A stretch of DNA of 12,468 nt from Acidimicrobiia bacterium (GCA_003230435.1 QIDW01000379.1:1-12468); one strand, 5' to 3'; shown: positions 1-6,996, numbered from the stretch's first letter. Program-made: numbers and translations. The notes: generated by a model from the letters alone, not told the origin.

Positions 1-957
1 GCCTCCGGACTCGATGAGAGATTCCTGATCGACGACTACGAACCGGTCTACCTCCGCACATGGCGGGAGGGTGGTTTCGATGCCAAGGTCGAGGCAGCGC
101 TTGACGAGCTGGCGGACTGCAAGGCATGTCCCCGGGATTGCAGCGTCAATCGGCTCCTCGACGAAAGGGGCGTGTGTCACACCGGACGCCGGCCCTACGT
201 CGCCAGCGCCTTTCACCACTTTGGTGAGGAGGACTGCCTCAGGGGATGGAATGGCTCCGGGACCATCTTCTTCTCGTACTGCAATCTCAAGTGCGTGTTC
301 TGTCAGAACTGGGACATCTCCTCACAGGAGGCGGGGCGGGAGCTCACCGCTGAACAGATCGCGAAGTTGATGCTCCGGCTCCAGGCAGAGGGTTGTCACA
401 ACATCAACTTCGTGACACCCGAGCACGTTGCGCCGCAGCTTGTGGAGGCCATCGCCGTCGCCGTGCCTCTCGGGCTCAGGCTCCCCATCGTCTACAACAC
501 CTCTGCGTATGACGCAATCGTATCGCTCGCGCTCATGGATGGGTTGATCGACATCTACATGCCCGACTTCAAGTTCTGGGAACCCGAATCCTCTCGACGC
601 CTGGCGCGAGCCAGGGACTACCCGGAGAGAGCTCGAGCCGCGATCGAGGACATGCACCGGCAGGTGGGCGTCCTGAGGTTCGACCCGGACGGTTTGGCCC
701 GACGCGGGATGTTGGTACGCCACCTCGTCATGCCGGGCCACGTCGATGAAGCCGCGGCGATCTTCCGCTGGCTCCACGATGCGGTTTCGCCCGACACGTA
801 CGTCAACATCATGGGCCAGTACCGACCGGAGCACAGGGTTCCCGGAGTTGAGCGGTATGCCGACATCGATCGTCGTCCCGATCACGATGAGATGGCCGCG
901 GCGTACGAGGCAGCACGCGTGGCCGGGCTGTGGCGCTTGGACGAGAGGTGGCTATAA
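1..957 (+). CDS. PflX-like radical SAM protein (5' end outside window)
   Basis: The frame is open from the first base, so the true start lies upstream; about 318 residues are visible. The radical SAM CxxxCxxC motif (C94, C98, C101 of the visible part, in YCNLKCVFCQNW) would bind the 4Fe-4S cluster that cleaves S-adenosylmethionine. An earlier cysteine cluster (C40, C43, C47, C59, in CPRDC...GVCHTG) and a late IMGQYRPEH segment are typical of COG1313, the PflX-like proteins annotated as putative pyruvate formate-lyase activating enzymes. The real substrate of this family is not established, and no glycyl radical enzyme is visible here. A GTG at 172 could be called as a start, but it would remove the N-terminal cysteines, so I reject it. 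Family assignment is firm; function is open. Confidence 0.88.
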   Translation, partial: ASGLDERFLIDDYEPVYLRTWREGGFDAKVEAALDELADCKACPRDCSVNRLLDERGVCHTGRRPYVASAFHHFGEEDCLRGWNGSGTIFFSYCNLKCVFCQNWDISSQEAGRELTAEQIAKLMLRLQAEGCHNINFVTPEHVAPQLVEAIAVAVPLGLRLPIVYNTSAYDAIVSLALMDGLIDIYMPDFKFWEPESSRRLARARDYPERARAAIEDMHRQVGVLRFDPDGLARRGMLVRHLVMPGHVDEAAAIFRWLHDAVSPDTYVNIMGQYRPEHRVPGVERYADIDRRPDHDEMAAAYEAARVAGLWRLDERWL

Positions 958-1049
958 ACGCTCAGATCACACAGCAGGCAGGTGGCGGGCGTTGAGGCGC
1001 TCATCAGCGTCTCCTTGGGTAGGGTGACCACGAGTCAGAGAGGAGTCCA

Positions 1050-1685
1050 ATGACAAGTGAGGAAGCGCTACCAGAAGATATCGCTGGGCTGATGCGTCAA
1101 TGGTCGAACTGGGGACATTGGGCCGAGGGAGGGCTCCTCGGCGTGGTTGGGGTCATCGCGATTCTCGAAGCCGCCGGTGCTCTGAGTGGTGGCTGGCAGT
1201 ACTTGTGGCCGGCGTTTCTGGTCGTAGCGGGACTGCTGTTGCCGGCGGTGATCTTTGGACACGGTCATGAGGACTACGAAAACCTTGGCGGACGAGCTGC
1301 CGTCTGGCGGGACCCGCAGCAGCGTCAGCATCTCGTCATGGGCGGTATTCTCGCCCTGGGCGGTCTCGCCGAGATCGCGGCGAGAGCCTCCGACCTGACG
1401 ATCCTGCGTTATGTGTGGCCGGTCGGGTTAGGGGCCGTCGGTTTGATGTTCTTCTTCCACACTCAGCACGGCGACGACGATGCGGCGCGGAAGGCAGTCG
1501 CTATCCACCGGATTCTCGGTGGCACCATCGTTCTGGCCGCCGTTGCCCGGCTGGTCGAGGTGGCGATCGACGCTGAAGGAGGCTTCTGGGCATACGCGTG
1601 GGCGGTGCTTCTGCTCGTCACCTCTGCTCAGCTACTCATATACCGCGAGCCCGAAGGGGCTTACAGTCAGCACGGTCACGGGTAA
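1050..1685 (+). CDS. six-helix histidine-containing membrane protein, internal triplication
   Basis: A 211-residue protein that I cannot assign to a named family. AGGAG at 1041-1045 sits 4 nt before the ATG. Six hydrophobic segments lie near residues 27-46, 50-70, 95-111, 118-136, 154-173 and 179-197, so it is very probably an inner-membrane protein. The helices form three two-helix units. Each begins H-x3-G-G (H23, H94, H153) and its second helix opens with W-P or W-A (W53, W123, W184), about 25 residues after the GG pair. The first two units end in His/Asp-rich turns (HGHED at 71-75, HTQHGDDD at 137-144), and the C-terminus is QHGHG. This layout could suit metal binding, but that is inference. 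It is separated by 92 nt from the radical SAM gene and probably has its own promoter. Confidence 0.8.
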   Translation: MTSEEALPEDIAGLMRQWSNWGHWAEGGLLGVVGVIAILEAAGALSGGWQYLWPAFLVVAGLLLPAVIFGHGHEDYENLGGRAAVWRDPQQRQHLVMGGILALGGLAEIAARASDLTILRYVWPVGLGAVGLMFFFHTQHGDDDAARKAVAIHRILGGTIVLAAVARLVEVAIDAEGGFWAYAWAVLLLVTSAQLLIYREPEGAYSQHGHG

Positions 1686-1705
1686 CAGTTAGAAGGATCG
1701 TGACC
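1674..1705 (+). terminator. possible terminator stem after the membrane protein gene
   Basis: A perfect 7-bp inverted repeat, GGTCACG (1674-1680) and CGTGACC (1699-1705), with an 18-nt loop, straddles the stop codon of the membrane protein gene. No T-run follows, so this is at best a U-tract-less terminator of the kind seen in some actinobacteria. It could be chance. Confidence 0.25.
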
Positions 1706-1760
1706 TGTTGCAGCGAGTCGTCCAGGGTCCCGGAACCGAAGTACTCACAAGGAGATTCTC

Positions 1761-1812
1761 TGGAGCCGGGTGCCGGAGTCGAACCGACGACCTGCTGATT
1801 ACAAATCTGAAT
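1761..1812 (-). other. 3' half of a tRNA-Thr(TGT): likely attachment-site scar
   Basis: Read on the - strand, 1805 down to 1761 gives anticodon loop TTTGTAA (anticodon TGT, + strand 1801-1803), stem side TCAGC, a 5-nt variable region, a T-arm (GTCGG, loop TTCGACT, CCGGC) and a 3' acceptor side ACCCGGC followed by T and CCA. The 5' half is missing. Just 5' of the loop, two bases pair (GA) and complementarity then breaks. No D-arm, and no GCCGGGT acceptor strand at the right distance, is present upstream. A tRNA truncated at the anticodon loop with an intact 3' end is the usual footprint of tyrosine-integrase recombination at a tRNA gene. It is unlikely to give a functional tRNA. Confidence 0.7.
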
Positions 1813-1869
1813 CGGCGGCCGATGTCACCTGGACATATGGTCCCAAAAGGCCCCTGAGCTGGGTTTTTG

Positions 1870-2016
1870 TCACTCAACGCTTCTGATCGTTTTTCGGCGT
1901 CTTGCATCCTCTCGCGGACCAAATGCGGACCAGTCCCGACCCACCGACACCCTCTTTGCCATCTGATCGGCAGCATGGCGGAGAGTTGCGGGCAACGCGA
2001 CGGCTAGATCAGCGGA
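1870..2016 (-). pseudogene. C-terminal remnant of a tyrosine-type integrase (probable)
   Basis: About 48 codons in one - strand frame, ending in TGA at 1870-1872. The stretch VALPATLRHAADQMAKRV resembles the tail of actinobacterial phage-type integrases, which commonly ends like HVLPxxxREAADRM. The catalytic R, H and Y regions are absent, and just upstream lies the terminator of the neighbouring gene. It reads towards the tRNA-Thr fragment, ending about 58 nt short of it, which is where an integrase gene next to its attachment site would be expected. The call rests on a short similarity recalled by eye plus context, so it is moderate. A chance open frame is the alternative. Confidence 0.42.
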
Positions 2017-2022
2017 CCAGGA

Positions 2023-2059
2023 CAAAACGTCGAGCCTGCCAGAGGTCACACTCAGGCTC
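2023..2059 (-). terminator. intrinsic terminator of the ParB-like gene / operon
   Basis: On the - strand, GAGCCTG (2059-2053) and CAGGCTC (2038-2032) form a perfect 7-bp stem with a 14-nt loop, followed by GACGTTTTG. It begins immediately after the stop codon of the ParB-like gene (2060-2062), so it probably ends the transaldolase-to-ParB transcription unit. Confidence 0.6.
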
Positions 2060-2906
2060 CTAGCCCCCACCGAGAGCGCGTCGTGCCCGGACCCTGATGC
2101 GCCGTTCCTGATCGCGAGCCGCCTGCCGCGCCGCATCCTCAAGTGACTGCTGCCCCTGCTGGGGATCATGCTCTCGGCGACGTTGCAACACCCACAGGAA
2201 GAGATCCCCCTCGGTGGAACCCGCCTCGAGTTCGAGCAACCTCTCCCAACGGATCGACTCGACGGCCGGCAGATAGACCCGGTCGTACCAATCGGCCGCG
2301 ATCTCGTGTGGCTGCAACACCTTGCCACTCTCCATCATCATGTCGTAGCCGTGAGCCTTGACAACGTCGAGCAACTCGACGAATCCCAGGGGGCGGGTGA
2401 AATCGATACGCGCCATCGGTCGGGACCGCGCCAGACCACTTTGTTGCATGAACCGCTGAGCTTGCTCGAGGTAGAACATCCGCTCGAAGTCGATGTTTTC
2501 GTCGATCTCGATGTCGGTGTGGATCTGGGTCACCTCAGCGTCGATGAACTCGGCGCCTTTCTGTTTGGCGAGCGCAACTCGGTGATTGCCATCTATCACG
2601 AAGAAGACGTCGTTGACTTGATACACCGAGATCGGGGGGAACCCCAGCGTCGGGAAGGCTCGCTCGAGGCGTTCCCAACGCTCTCTGGTCCGGGGGGTCG
2701 AAGTCATCGGACCGATCGACCGTTCCGACGATCCTTGCAACCTCGATGGTTTGCAGGCCGGCATAAGACTGCTGGAAAAGGTGAAGCCGAGCACGCAACT
2801 CGTCGAAAGACAGCAGAGGCGTGGGCGAGGAGCCTCGTACGACCCTCGCCAGACGGCGATAGGTTTCCTTGCGGTGGGCTTTGGAAAAAGATGACGAGTA
2901 GGTCAT
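2060..2906 (-). pseudogene. ParB-like (ParB/Srx fold) protein, frameshifted at a G6 run
   Basis: Two overlapping - strand frames make one protein of about 280 residues. The first starts at ATG 2904-2906 (MTYSSSFSKAHRKETYRRL; GGAG 8 nt upstream) and runs to VDRSDDFDP. The second continues from PRTRERWERLERAFP to the stop at 2060. They join at the run 2693-2698 (six C on the coding strand); five would restore the frame exactly. The second part has the ParB/sulfiredoxin-like core PPISVYQVNDVFFVIDGNHR followed by VALAKQKG, then a C-terminal region with ADWYDRVYLPAVESIR and GDLFLWVLQ, as in standalone ParB-like proteins of actinobacteria and Chloroflexi. The role is unknown; it lacks the HTH architecture of chromosomal ParB. 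Both halves look conserved, so a homopolymer sequencing or assembly error is as likely as a real mutation. The ATG overlaps the stop of the metallophosphoesterase gene (ATGA). Confidence 0.72.
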
Positions 2907-3553
2907 GGTTCGATCTCCAAAAGACGATAAGGAATTACGTTCACGATGCGCGTGCGGCCGATGGTGCGGTCGGGCCGCGGCTTCCCATGAGGGTGAATAT
3001 GACCATGGAGCATGAGCTTCGGCTCGAGCTGTTCGATCAGTCGATGGAAGGCCGCAAAGCCATGGTGCGGCCCATCACGTTCGTCACCGCAATCCAATGG
3101 GGGTGAATGAGCGATCACTACGTCGACAGACCCCCGGTCCCTCCAGTGGCGGATTCGGGTACGCCGTGTTAGTCGGCGAACGCGACGCCGCATCTCAGCC
3201 TGGGTGAACTGATTGTCGCCATTGTTGTAGCGAATCGAGCCGCCCAAGCCGGCGATGCGCAAGCCGACCTCGTCCTCCCATCGATCCTCCAGACTGACAC
3301 AGCCGACAGCGGATGACGTCGACTGCTGGGGGTATTCAGCGGGTAAGTAGGCCGATATGACCTTCCCACTGGGCGACGGGTCGTGATTGCCGTGGACGTA
3401 CATCAACGGCGCCTCAGCCTTCGCCCGCAGGTACTCGAGGTAGTAAAACGGGAGATCACCACATCCCAGAATGAGATCAGGACGCAGTTCCTCCAACCGG
3501 GGCCCGTACAGCGCCTGATCTATCTCATCGGCGACGGCAAGGATCCTGATCAT
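2903..3553 (-). CDS. calcineurin-like metallophosphoesterase
   Basis: I start it at ATG 3551-3553 (MIRILAVADE), giving 216 residues. The frame is open further upstream, but that extension is rich in P, R and S and overlaps another small ORF. Motifs: D9 in VADE, GCGD at 30-33, GNHD at 55-58, H149 in AHSPP, and GHIH at 184-187 in LHGHIHPHG. These are the metal-binding blocks of calcineurin-like phosphoesterases. In the first block the usual D-x-H has Ile (I11) in place of His, so one metal ligand is missing or supplied elsewhere. The substrate cannot be predicted (phosphomonoester or phosphodiester). It sits between the small ORF and the ParB-like gene and overlaps the latter by 4 nt, which implies translational coupling. 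I see no clear Shine-Dalgarno before the chosen ATG. Confidence 0.85.
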   Translation of the reverse strand: MIRILAVADEIDQALYGPRLEELRPDLILGCGDLPFYYLEYLRAKAEAPLMYVHGNHDPSPSGKVISAYLPAEYPQQSTSSAVGCVSLEDRWEDEVGLRIAGLGGSIRYNNGDNQFTQAEMRRRVRRLTRRTRIRHWRDRGSVDVVIAHSPPLDCGDERDGPHHGFAAFHRLIEQLEPKLMLHGHIHPHGKPRPDRTIGRTRIVNVIPYRLLEIEP

Positions 3554-3587
3554 CGGGAGATCGACCGTATGAAGGGAATGAGCGGAT

Positions 3588-3722
3588 TCACTGTCTGTCG
3601 TACCGACCGGGGCGGCTCCACCCCTCCGCCACGCCTTGGGCCAAATCCCAGAGTGCGGCGGCGATGTCCCGGTTTGCCGCAAGCACGGCAAAGGTGCGCC
3701 GCTCGATGCCATCGACAATCAT
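3588..3722 (-). CDS. small hypothetical protein, 44 residues
   Basis: Between the transaldolase-like and metallophosphoesterase genes, on the same strand, ATG at 3720-3722 opens a 44-codon frame beginning MIVDGIERRTFAVLAANRD and continuing through AAALWDLAQGVAEGW to a TGA at 3588-3590. The composition is protein-like (alternating hydrophobic and charged residues, probable amphipathic helix), unlike the overlapping frame, which is rich in P, S and R. AGGA lies 11 nt upstream, so the ribosome site is weak. It ends 34 nt before the phosphoesterase ATG and starts 26 nt after the transaldolase stop, fitting an operon. I do not recognise it; chance remains possible. Confidence 0.42.
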   Translation of the reverse strand: MIVDGIERRTFAVLAANRDIAAALWDLAQGVAEGWSRPGRYDRQ

Positions 3723-3748
3723 GACATAGAGTTCCTGACTTCGCGGGG

Positions 3749-4824
3749 CTACTTCACATCCGGGTTGGGAAGCATGAAGTCTTCGCGGATGACCCGGGTC
3801 AACTCGTGGTACGAAGCGATGAACGCACGCAGCGTGCGCACCGTGGCCCCGAAAGTGTCGAACTCTTCAATGGTCATTCCGTCCTCGTCGTACGCCTTGC
3901 GGAATTCGGGCACCCGGTCGTACAGCTCCGCAACAATCTCCGGGGCGACGGGATCGTCGATCCGCTCCTTGACCTCCACCGTGGAGCTGTTGAACAGCTT
4001 CTGCCAATTCGATGGAATGGTGAGAATGACATCGCCTCCGATGAATTCGGACCAGTGCAAATGGTGCCGGTAAGCCGCCGCAAGCAGGCGCGAGCGGAAA
4101 CCTCGCTCCTCGTAGATCCTGCGCGCCTTTTTGAACACTGCAACCCCCGCCCACGGCAAGTATTGCGGGTTCACGGTGATGCCATCTCTATCGGTAGCAA
4201 CCCTGATCCAGTCATCTGTCCGGCCCACCATGATCGTCGTAACGGGCGTCATGGTGTCTGTCTCCAGCCCTTCTGCCTCGCGTCGCTGTAGCCCCCGGGC
4301 GACGGACTCTCCGATCGCAATGGCTTGCGCCACAGTGAAGCTGACCGTGGCGTTGATGTTCACCCCGCGGTAGGTTGCTTCCTCGATTGCTGCGATGCCC
4401 CGACTCGTCGCCGGCAATTTGACCTGCATGTTGGGAGCCAGCGAGCCGTAGCGGACCGCTTGTTCGACCATCTTGTCGACGTTGCGGTAGTAGGAGGGGT
4501 TCGTTTGGATCGACAGGCGCCCCTTCATACCGTTCTCGCGCTCGAAGACGGGCATCAGCAACTCCGCACCCTTGAGTGCGATCTCCTCGAATACCTTCGC
4601 CATGACGTCTTCGTCGGACCACGATGGGTTCCCCGCGATCAGTTCGTGAATGCGGTCCTCCCACAGGTGGCGTTCTTGGGCGAGGACCTGCACGACAATG
4701 GTTGGATTGCTGGTAGCGCCAACCGCGCCGTGTTCGATCGCGTAAGCCAGTTCCTCGACGGAGCACGAGTCATTCCAGAAATGACCGTTTCGTGCAAAGG
4801 GCTCTTGTAGGTTGTCTCCAGCAT
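3749..4824 (-). CDS. transaldolase-family protein, frameshift near the 5' end
   Basis: From GTG 4691-4693 to the stop at 3749 there are 314 clear residues of a transaldolase/fructose-6-phosphate-aldolase TIM barrel. MQVKLPATSRG carries the probable Schiff-base lysine (codon 4418-4420), and VNINATVSFTVAQAIAIGES follows. Upstream in the same frame the conserved N-terminus continues (FWNDSCSVEELAYAIEHGAV, then GATSNPTIV), but this stretch has no ATG, GTG or TTG. The matching start, MLETTYKSPLHE, is in another frame, at ATG 4822-4824 with AAGGAG 7 nt upstream. The frames must join near 4777-4789 through a -1 shift or a small indel. About 350 residues are expected. It differs from the usual actinobacterial transaldolase of the pentose phosphate pathway. 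It lies downstream of iolD on the same strand, so a role in inositol or a related sugar is plausible but unproven. Confidence 0.78.
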
Positions 4825-4928
4825 CTGCTCGCTCCTTGCCGTCACCGGCTCATTCGTCAGCTTTCATGGTTTCGACTCCGTTTACGTTTGAGCATCACGG
4901 GGGCGGTGAACCAACATGCCGGCTTCGT

Positions 4929-4978
4929 CGGCGACATCTAGGATTGTTGGGTGTCGCATCAGGCGATCATTGTCGCCG
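4929..4978. repeat. inverted repeat with extra TGTCGC copy upstream of the transaldolase gene
   Basis: CGGCGACA (4929-4936) and TGTCGCCG (4971-4978) are perfect 8-bp inverted arms separated by 34 nt. A further TGTCGC lies at 4952-4957, giving centre-to-centre spacings of 21 and 19 bp, close to two helical turns. GGCGAC recurs at 5021-5026. The cluster is 105 nt or more upstream of the transaldolase ATG and may be a binding site for a regulator; the arms are too far apart for a simple terminator. Confidence 0.35.
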
Positions 4979-4987
4979 GATGGGGTC

Positions 4988-4997
4988 GGAACGTTCC
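4988..4997. promoter_or_regulatory. palindrome GGAACGTTCC: candidate LacI-type operator
   Basis: A perfect 10-bp palindrome with a central CG, the usual form of LacI-family operators, in the gap between iolD and the transaldolase gene. A 9/10 copy is in the iolD-iolG divergent region at 6997-7006. The regulator itself is not in the window. Confidence 0.42.
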
Positions 4998-5034
4998 ACC
5001 CTCTCTTGAAGCCCACCCTTGGCGACCGTGCGGA

Positions 5035-6894
5035 TCACCGCTCATGGTCAACCCAGATCCCGGGTCGTTGGTGCTTGCGCTCGGCGTCCCACTCGGCTCG
5101 CGCCACGAGAACTTGTTCGCGGTCGGACACTTCGGGAACACCCACCTCCCACCAGGCGCCACCCTCCGTCCATTCGTATGGATGCGTATCGATCACTATG
5201 ACGTAGCTCCGATCTGCTGCCTTGGCTCGGCGGAAGGCTGCTTGAAGCTCCTCGATGCCGGTGACCTTCTCGGCGATGGCGCCCATCGACGCAGCATGTC
5301 TGGCGAAATCGACGCGAGTTTCGTCCACCCTTTTGGTGTGCTCCAGAAGGTTGTTGAATTCCTCACCGCTCGTGCTCACCTGAAGCCGGTTGATGACCGC
5401 AAAACCGCCGTTGTCACACACAATGAAGATCACCTTGTGACCGGTAGCGACGGTCGAGTAGATATCTGAGTTCATCATCAGGTATGAGCCATCGCCAACC
5501 CACGAGATGACCTCCCGATCGGGCATGGCCATCTTCGCTCCCCAGGCGCCGGCGATCTCATATCCCATACATGAATAGCCGTACTCGACGTCGAAGGAGC
5601 CAACCGATTTCGCCTGCCAGCCCATGTTCATCTCGCCCGGAAGCCCTCCCGCCGCGGACACCTGATAATCACTCTCGTCCACCAGGTCGTTGACCGCCCG
5701 AATGACTTGGGCATACGTCGGCACGTCGAAGTCGCGGGCGACATAGCTGTCGAGATAGTCGTACCACTCGCGCCTCTCCTCGTTGGCGCGGTTCAGCCAT
5801 TCCGGAGGAGCGTGATAGTCGCCGAGGGCCTCGTCCAGCGCCTCCAGCGATACACGAGCGTCACCCACGACCGCTACACCATGGTGCTTGGTGGCATCGA
5901 ATCGTCCTACGTTGATCGACACCAGTCGCATCCGTGGGTTCTTGAAGACTGCCCATGATCCGGTGGTGAAGTCCTGGAGGCGGGTTCCCACGGCTACAAC
6001 CACGTCGGCATCAGCAGCCAGTGCGTTGGCAGAGGTGCTTCCGGTGACCCCGATTGGACCGGCGAAGTTCGGGTGGTTGTAGACCAGCGTGGACTTGCCC
6101 GCCACCGTCTCCACTACCGGGATGCCCCGTGCGACCGCAAACGCCGTGAGCTGATCCACCGCATCGGAGTAATGGACACCGCCCCCGGCGATGAGCAGCG
6201 GCTTGTCCGCCGCCGCCAGCACTGCTGCGGCTGCTGCGACATCGCGGACATCCGGACCGGGTCGGCGGATGTAGTGCAGAGTCTCGCCGAAGAACTGCAC
6301 GGGGAAGTTGTAGGCCTCAGCCGCGATGTCCTGGGGCAACCCGATAAACGTCGGACCGCACTCGGCCGGATCGAGCATGATGGCCAGTGCCTGAGGCAGG
6401 GTCTGGATGATCTGTTCCGGACGAGTGATGCGGTCCCAATAACGCGTAACCGCCCGAAACGCGTCACTCACCGTTACCGAGGGGCTGCCGAAATGCTCGA
6501 CCTGCTGCAGAACGGGGTCCACGATGCGATGCTGAAACGTATCGCCACTGATCAACAGGAGTGGCAGCCGGTTGGCATGAGCGGCCGCGGCGGCGGTCAC
6601 CATGTTGGTCGACCCCGGGCCCACCGACGAGGTAGCGATCATGATCTGGCGGCGACGTTTCGCCTTGGCGAACGCTACCGCGGCCAGCGCCATGGATTGT
6701 TCGTTGTGCCCCCGCCAGGTGGGCAACTCATTCTGGACCGAAGCAAGCGCCTCGGCCAGGGACACCACGTTGCCATGGCCGAAGATCCCGAAAACGCCGG
6801 GAAAAAGGGCAACTTCGGCACCATCGATCTCGGTGCGCTGCGCTACCAGCCAGCGCACGATCGCCTGCGCCGTGGTGAGTCGAACTGTCTCCAT
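5035..6894 (-). CDS. iolD: 3D-(3,5/4)-trihydroxycyclohexane-1,2-dione acylhydrolase (ThDP enzyme)
   Basis: 619 residues from ATG 6892-6894 (METVRLTTAQ), with AGGGAG 8 nt upstream. IolD is a cytosolic thiamine-diphosphate enzyme that hydrolytically opens the ring made by IolE, giving 5-deoxy-glucuronate. The N-terminal pyrimidine-binding domain has WRGHNEQSMA (E65 is the expected ThDP-activating Glu) and SSVGPGSTNM. A central domain follows (about 200-360). The C-terminal pyrophosphate domain has GDGS at 467-470 running to N495 (the GDG...N metal/ThDP motif), with SCMGYEIAGAWGAKMA before it. Length and order match IolD. It is transcribed away from iolG across a 141-bp shared region. The frame stays open upstream of the chosen ATG, but that part lies antisense to iolG and lacks family similarity. 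Confidence 0.95.
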   Translation of the reverse strand: METVRLTTAQAIVRWLVAQRTEIDGAEVALFPGVFGIFGHGNVVSLAEALASVQNELPTWRGHNEQSMALAAVAFAKAKRRRQIMIATSSVGPGSTNMVTAAAAAHANRLPLLLISGDTFQHRIVDPVLQQVEHFGSPSVTVSDAFRAVTRYWDRITRPEQIIQTLPQALAIMLDPAECGPTFIGLPQDIAAEAYNFPVQFFGETLHYIRRPGPDVRDVAAAAAVLAAADKPLLIAGGGVHYSDAVDQLTAFAVARGIPVVETVAGKSTLVYNHPNFAGPIGVTGSTSANALAADADVVVAVGTRLQDFTTGSWAVFKNPRMRLVSINVGRFDATKHHGVAVVGDARVSLEALDEALGDYHAPPEWLNRANEERREWYDYLDSYVARDFDVPTYAQVIRAVNDLVDESDYQVSAAGGLPGEMNMGWQAKSVGSFDVEYGYSCMGYEIAGAWGAKMAMPDREVISWVGDGSYLMMNSDIYSTVATGHKVIFIVCDNGGFAVINRLQVSTSGEEFNNLLEHTKRVDETRVDFARHAASMGAIAEKVTGIEELQAAFRRAKAADRSYVIVIDTHPYEWTEGGAWWEVGVPEVSDREQVLVARAEWDAERKHQRPGIWVDHER

Positions 6895-6927
6895 CGTCTC
6901 TACTCCCTCAAGAGCCAAGCACTGATC

Positions 6928-6941
6928 GCAGAAATCTCTGC
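6928..6941. promoter_or_regulatory. short inverted repeat GCAGA-AATC-TCTGC in the iolD-iolG region
   Basis: Perfect 5-bp arms around 4 nt, 34 bp upstream of the iolD start codon and 17 bp before the iolG -35 box. It could be an operator for iolD or chance; no second copy was seen. Confidence 0.22.
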
Positions 6942-6957
6942 ATTGTGGGCGCGAGTT

Positions 6958-6987
6958 TTGACATCGACTTGACGCCGAGCATACCTT
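6958..6987 (+). promoter_or_regulatory. promoter of the iolG-iolE-iolC-aldolase-iolB operon
   Basis: A perfect -35 box TTGACA (6958-6963), an 18-bp spacer and a -10 box TACCTT (6982-6987, TAnnnT) lie on the + strand, predicting transcription from about 6994 and a leader of about 42 nt before the GTG at 7036. It is the best sigma-70-like promoter I see in the gap. Confidence 0.5.
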
Positions 6988-6996
6988 TTGGTCGCT

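Noticed and set aside
1761..1860. A complete tRNA gene, since AGCTCAGGGG appears upstream on the - strand (1860 down to 1851)
   Set aside because: That D-arm-like string is about 45 nt too far from the anticodon loop, no matching acceptor strand exists, and the anticodon stem mispairs.
1827..1876. Hairpin plus T-run on the + strand (CCCA ... TGGGTTTTT)
   Set aside because: Only a 4-bp stem with a 14-nt loop, too weak for a terminator call.
2168..3106. Long + strand open frame opposite the ParB-like gene
   Set aside because: It is a shadow frame: the opposite strand carries the conserved ParB-like and phosphoesterase motifs.
4847..4864. Five-codon mini-ORF (MKADE) on the - strand upstream of the transaldolase ATG, in the frame of the transaldolase body
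   Set aside because: Too short to judge and stopped by TGA; a leader peptide or old start is possible but nothing supports it.
6073..6972. Long + strand open frame opposite iolD
   Set aside because: Arg/His-rich composition, no recognisable domain, fully antisense to an unambiguous iolD.
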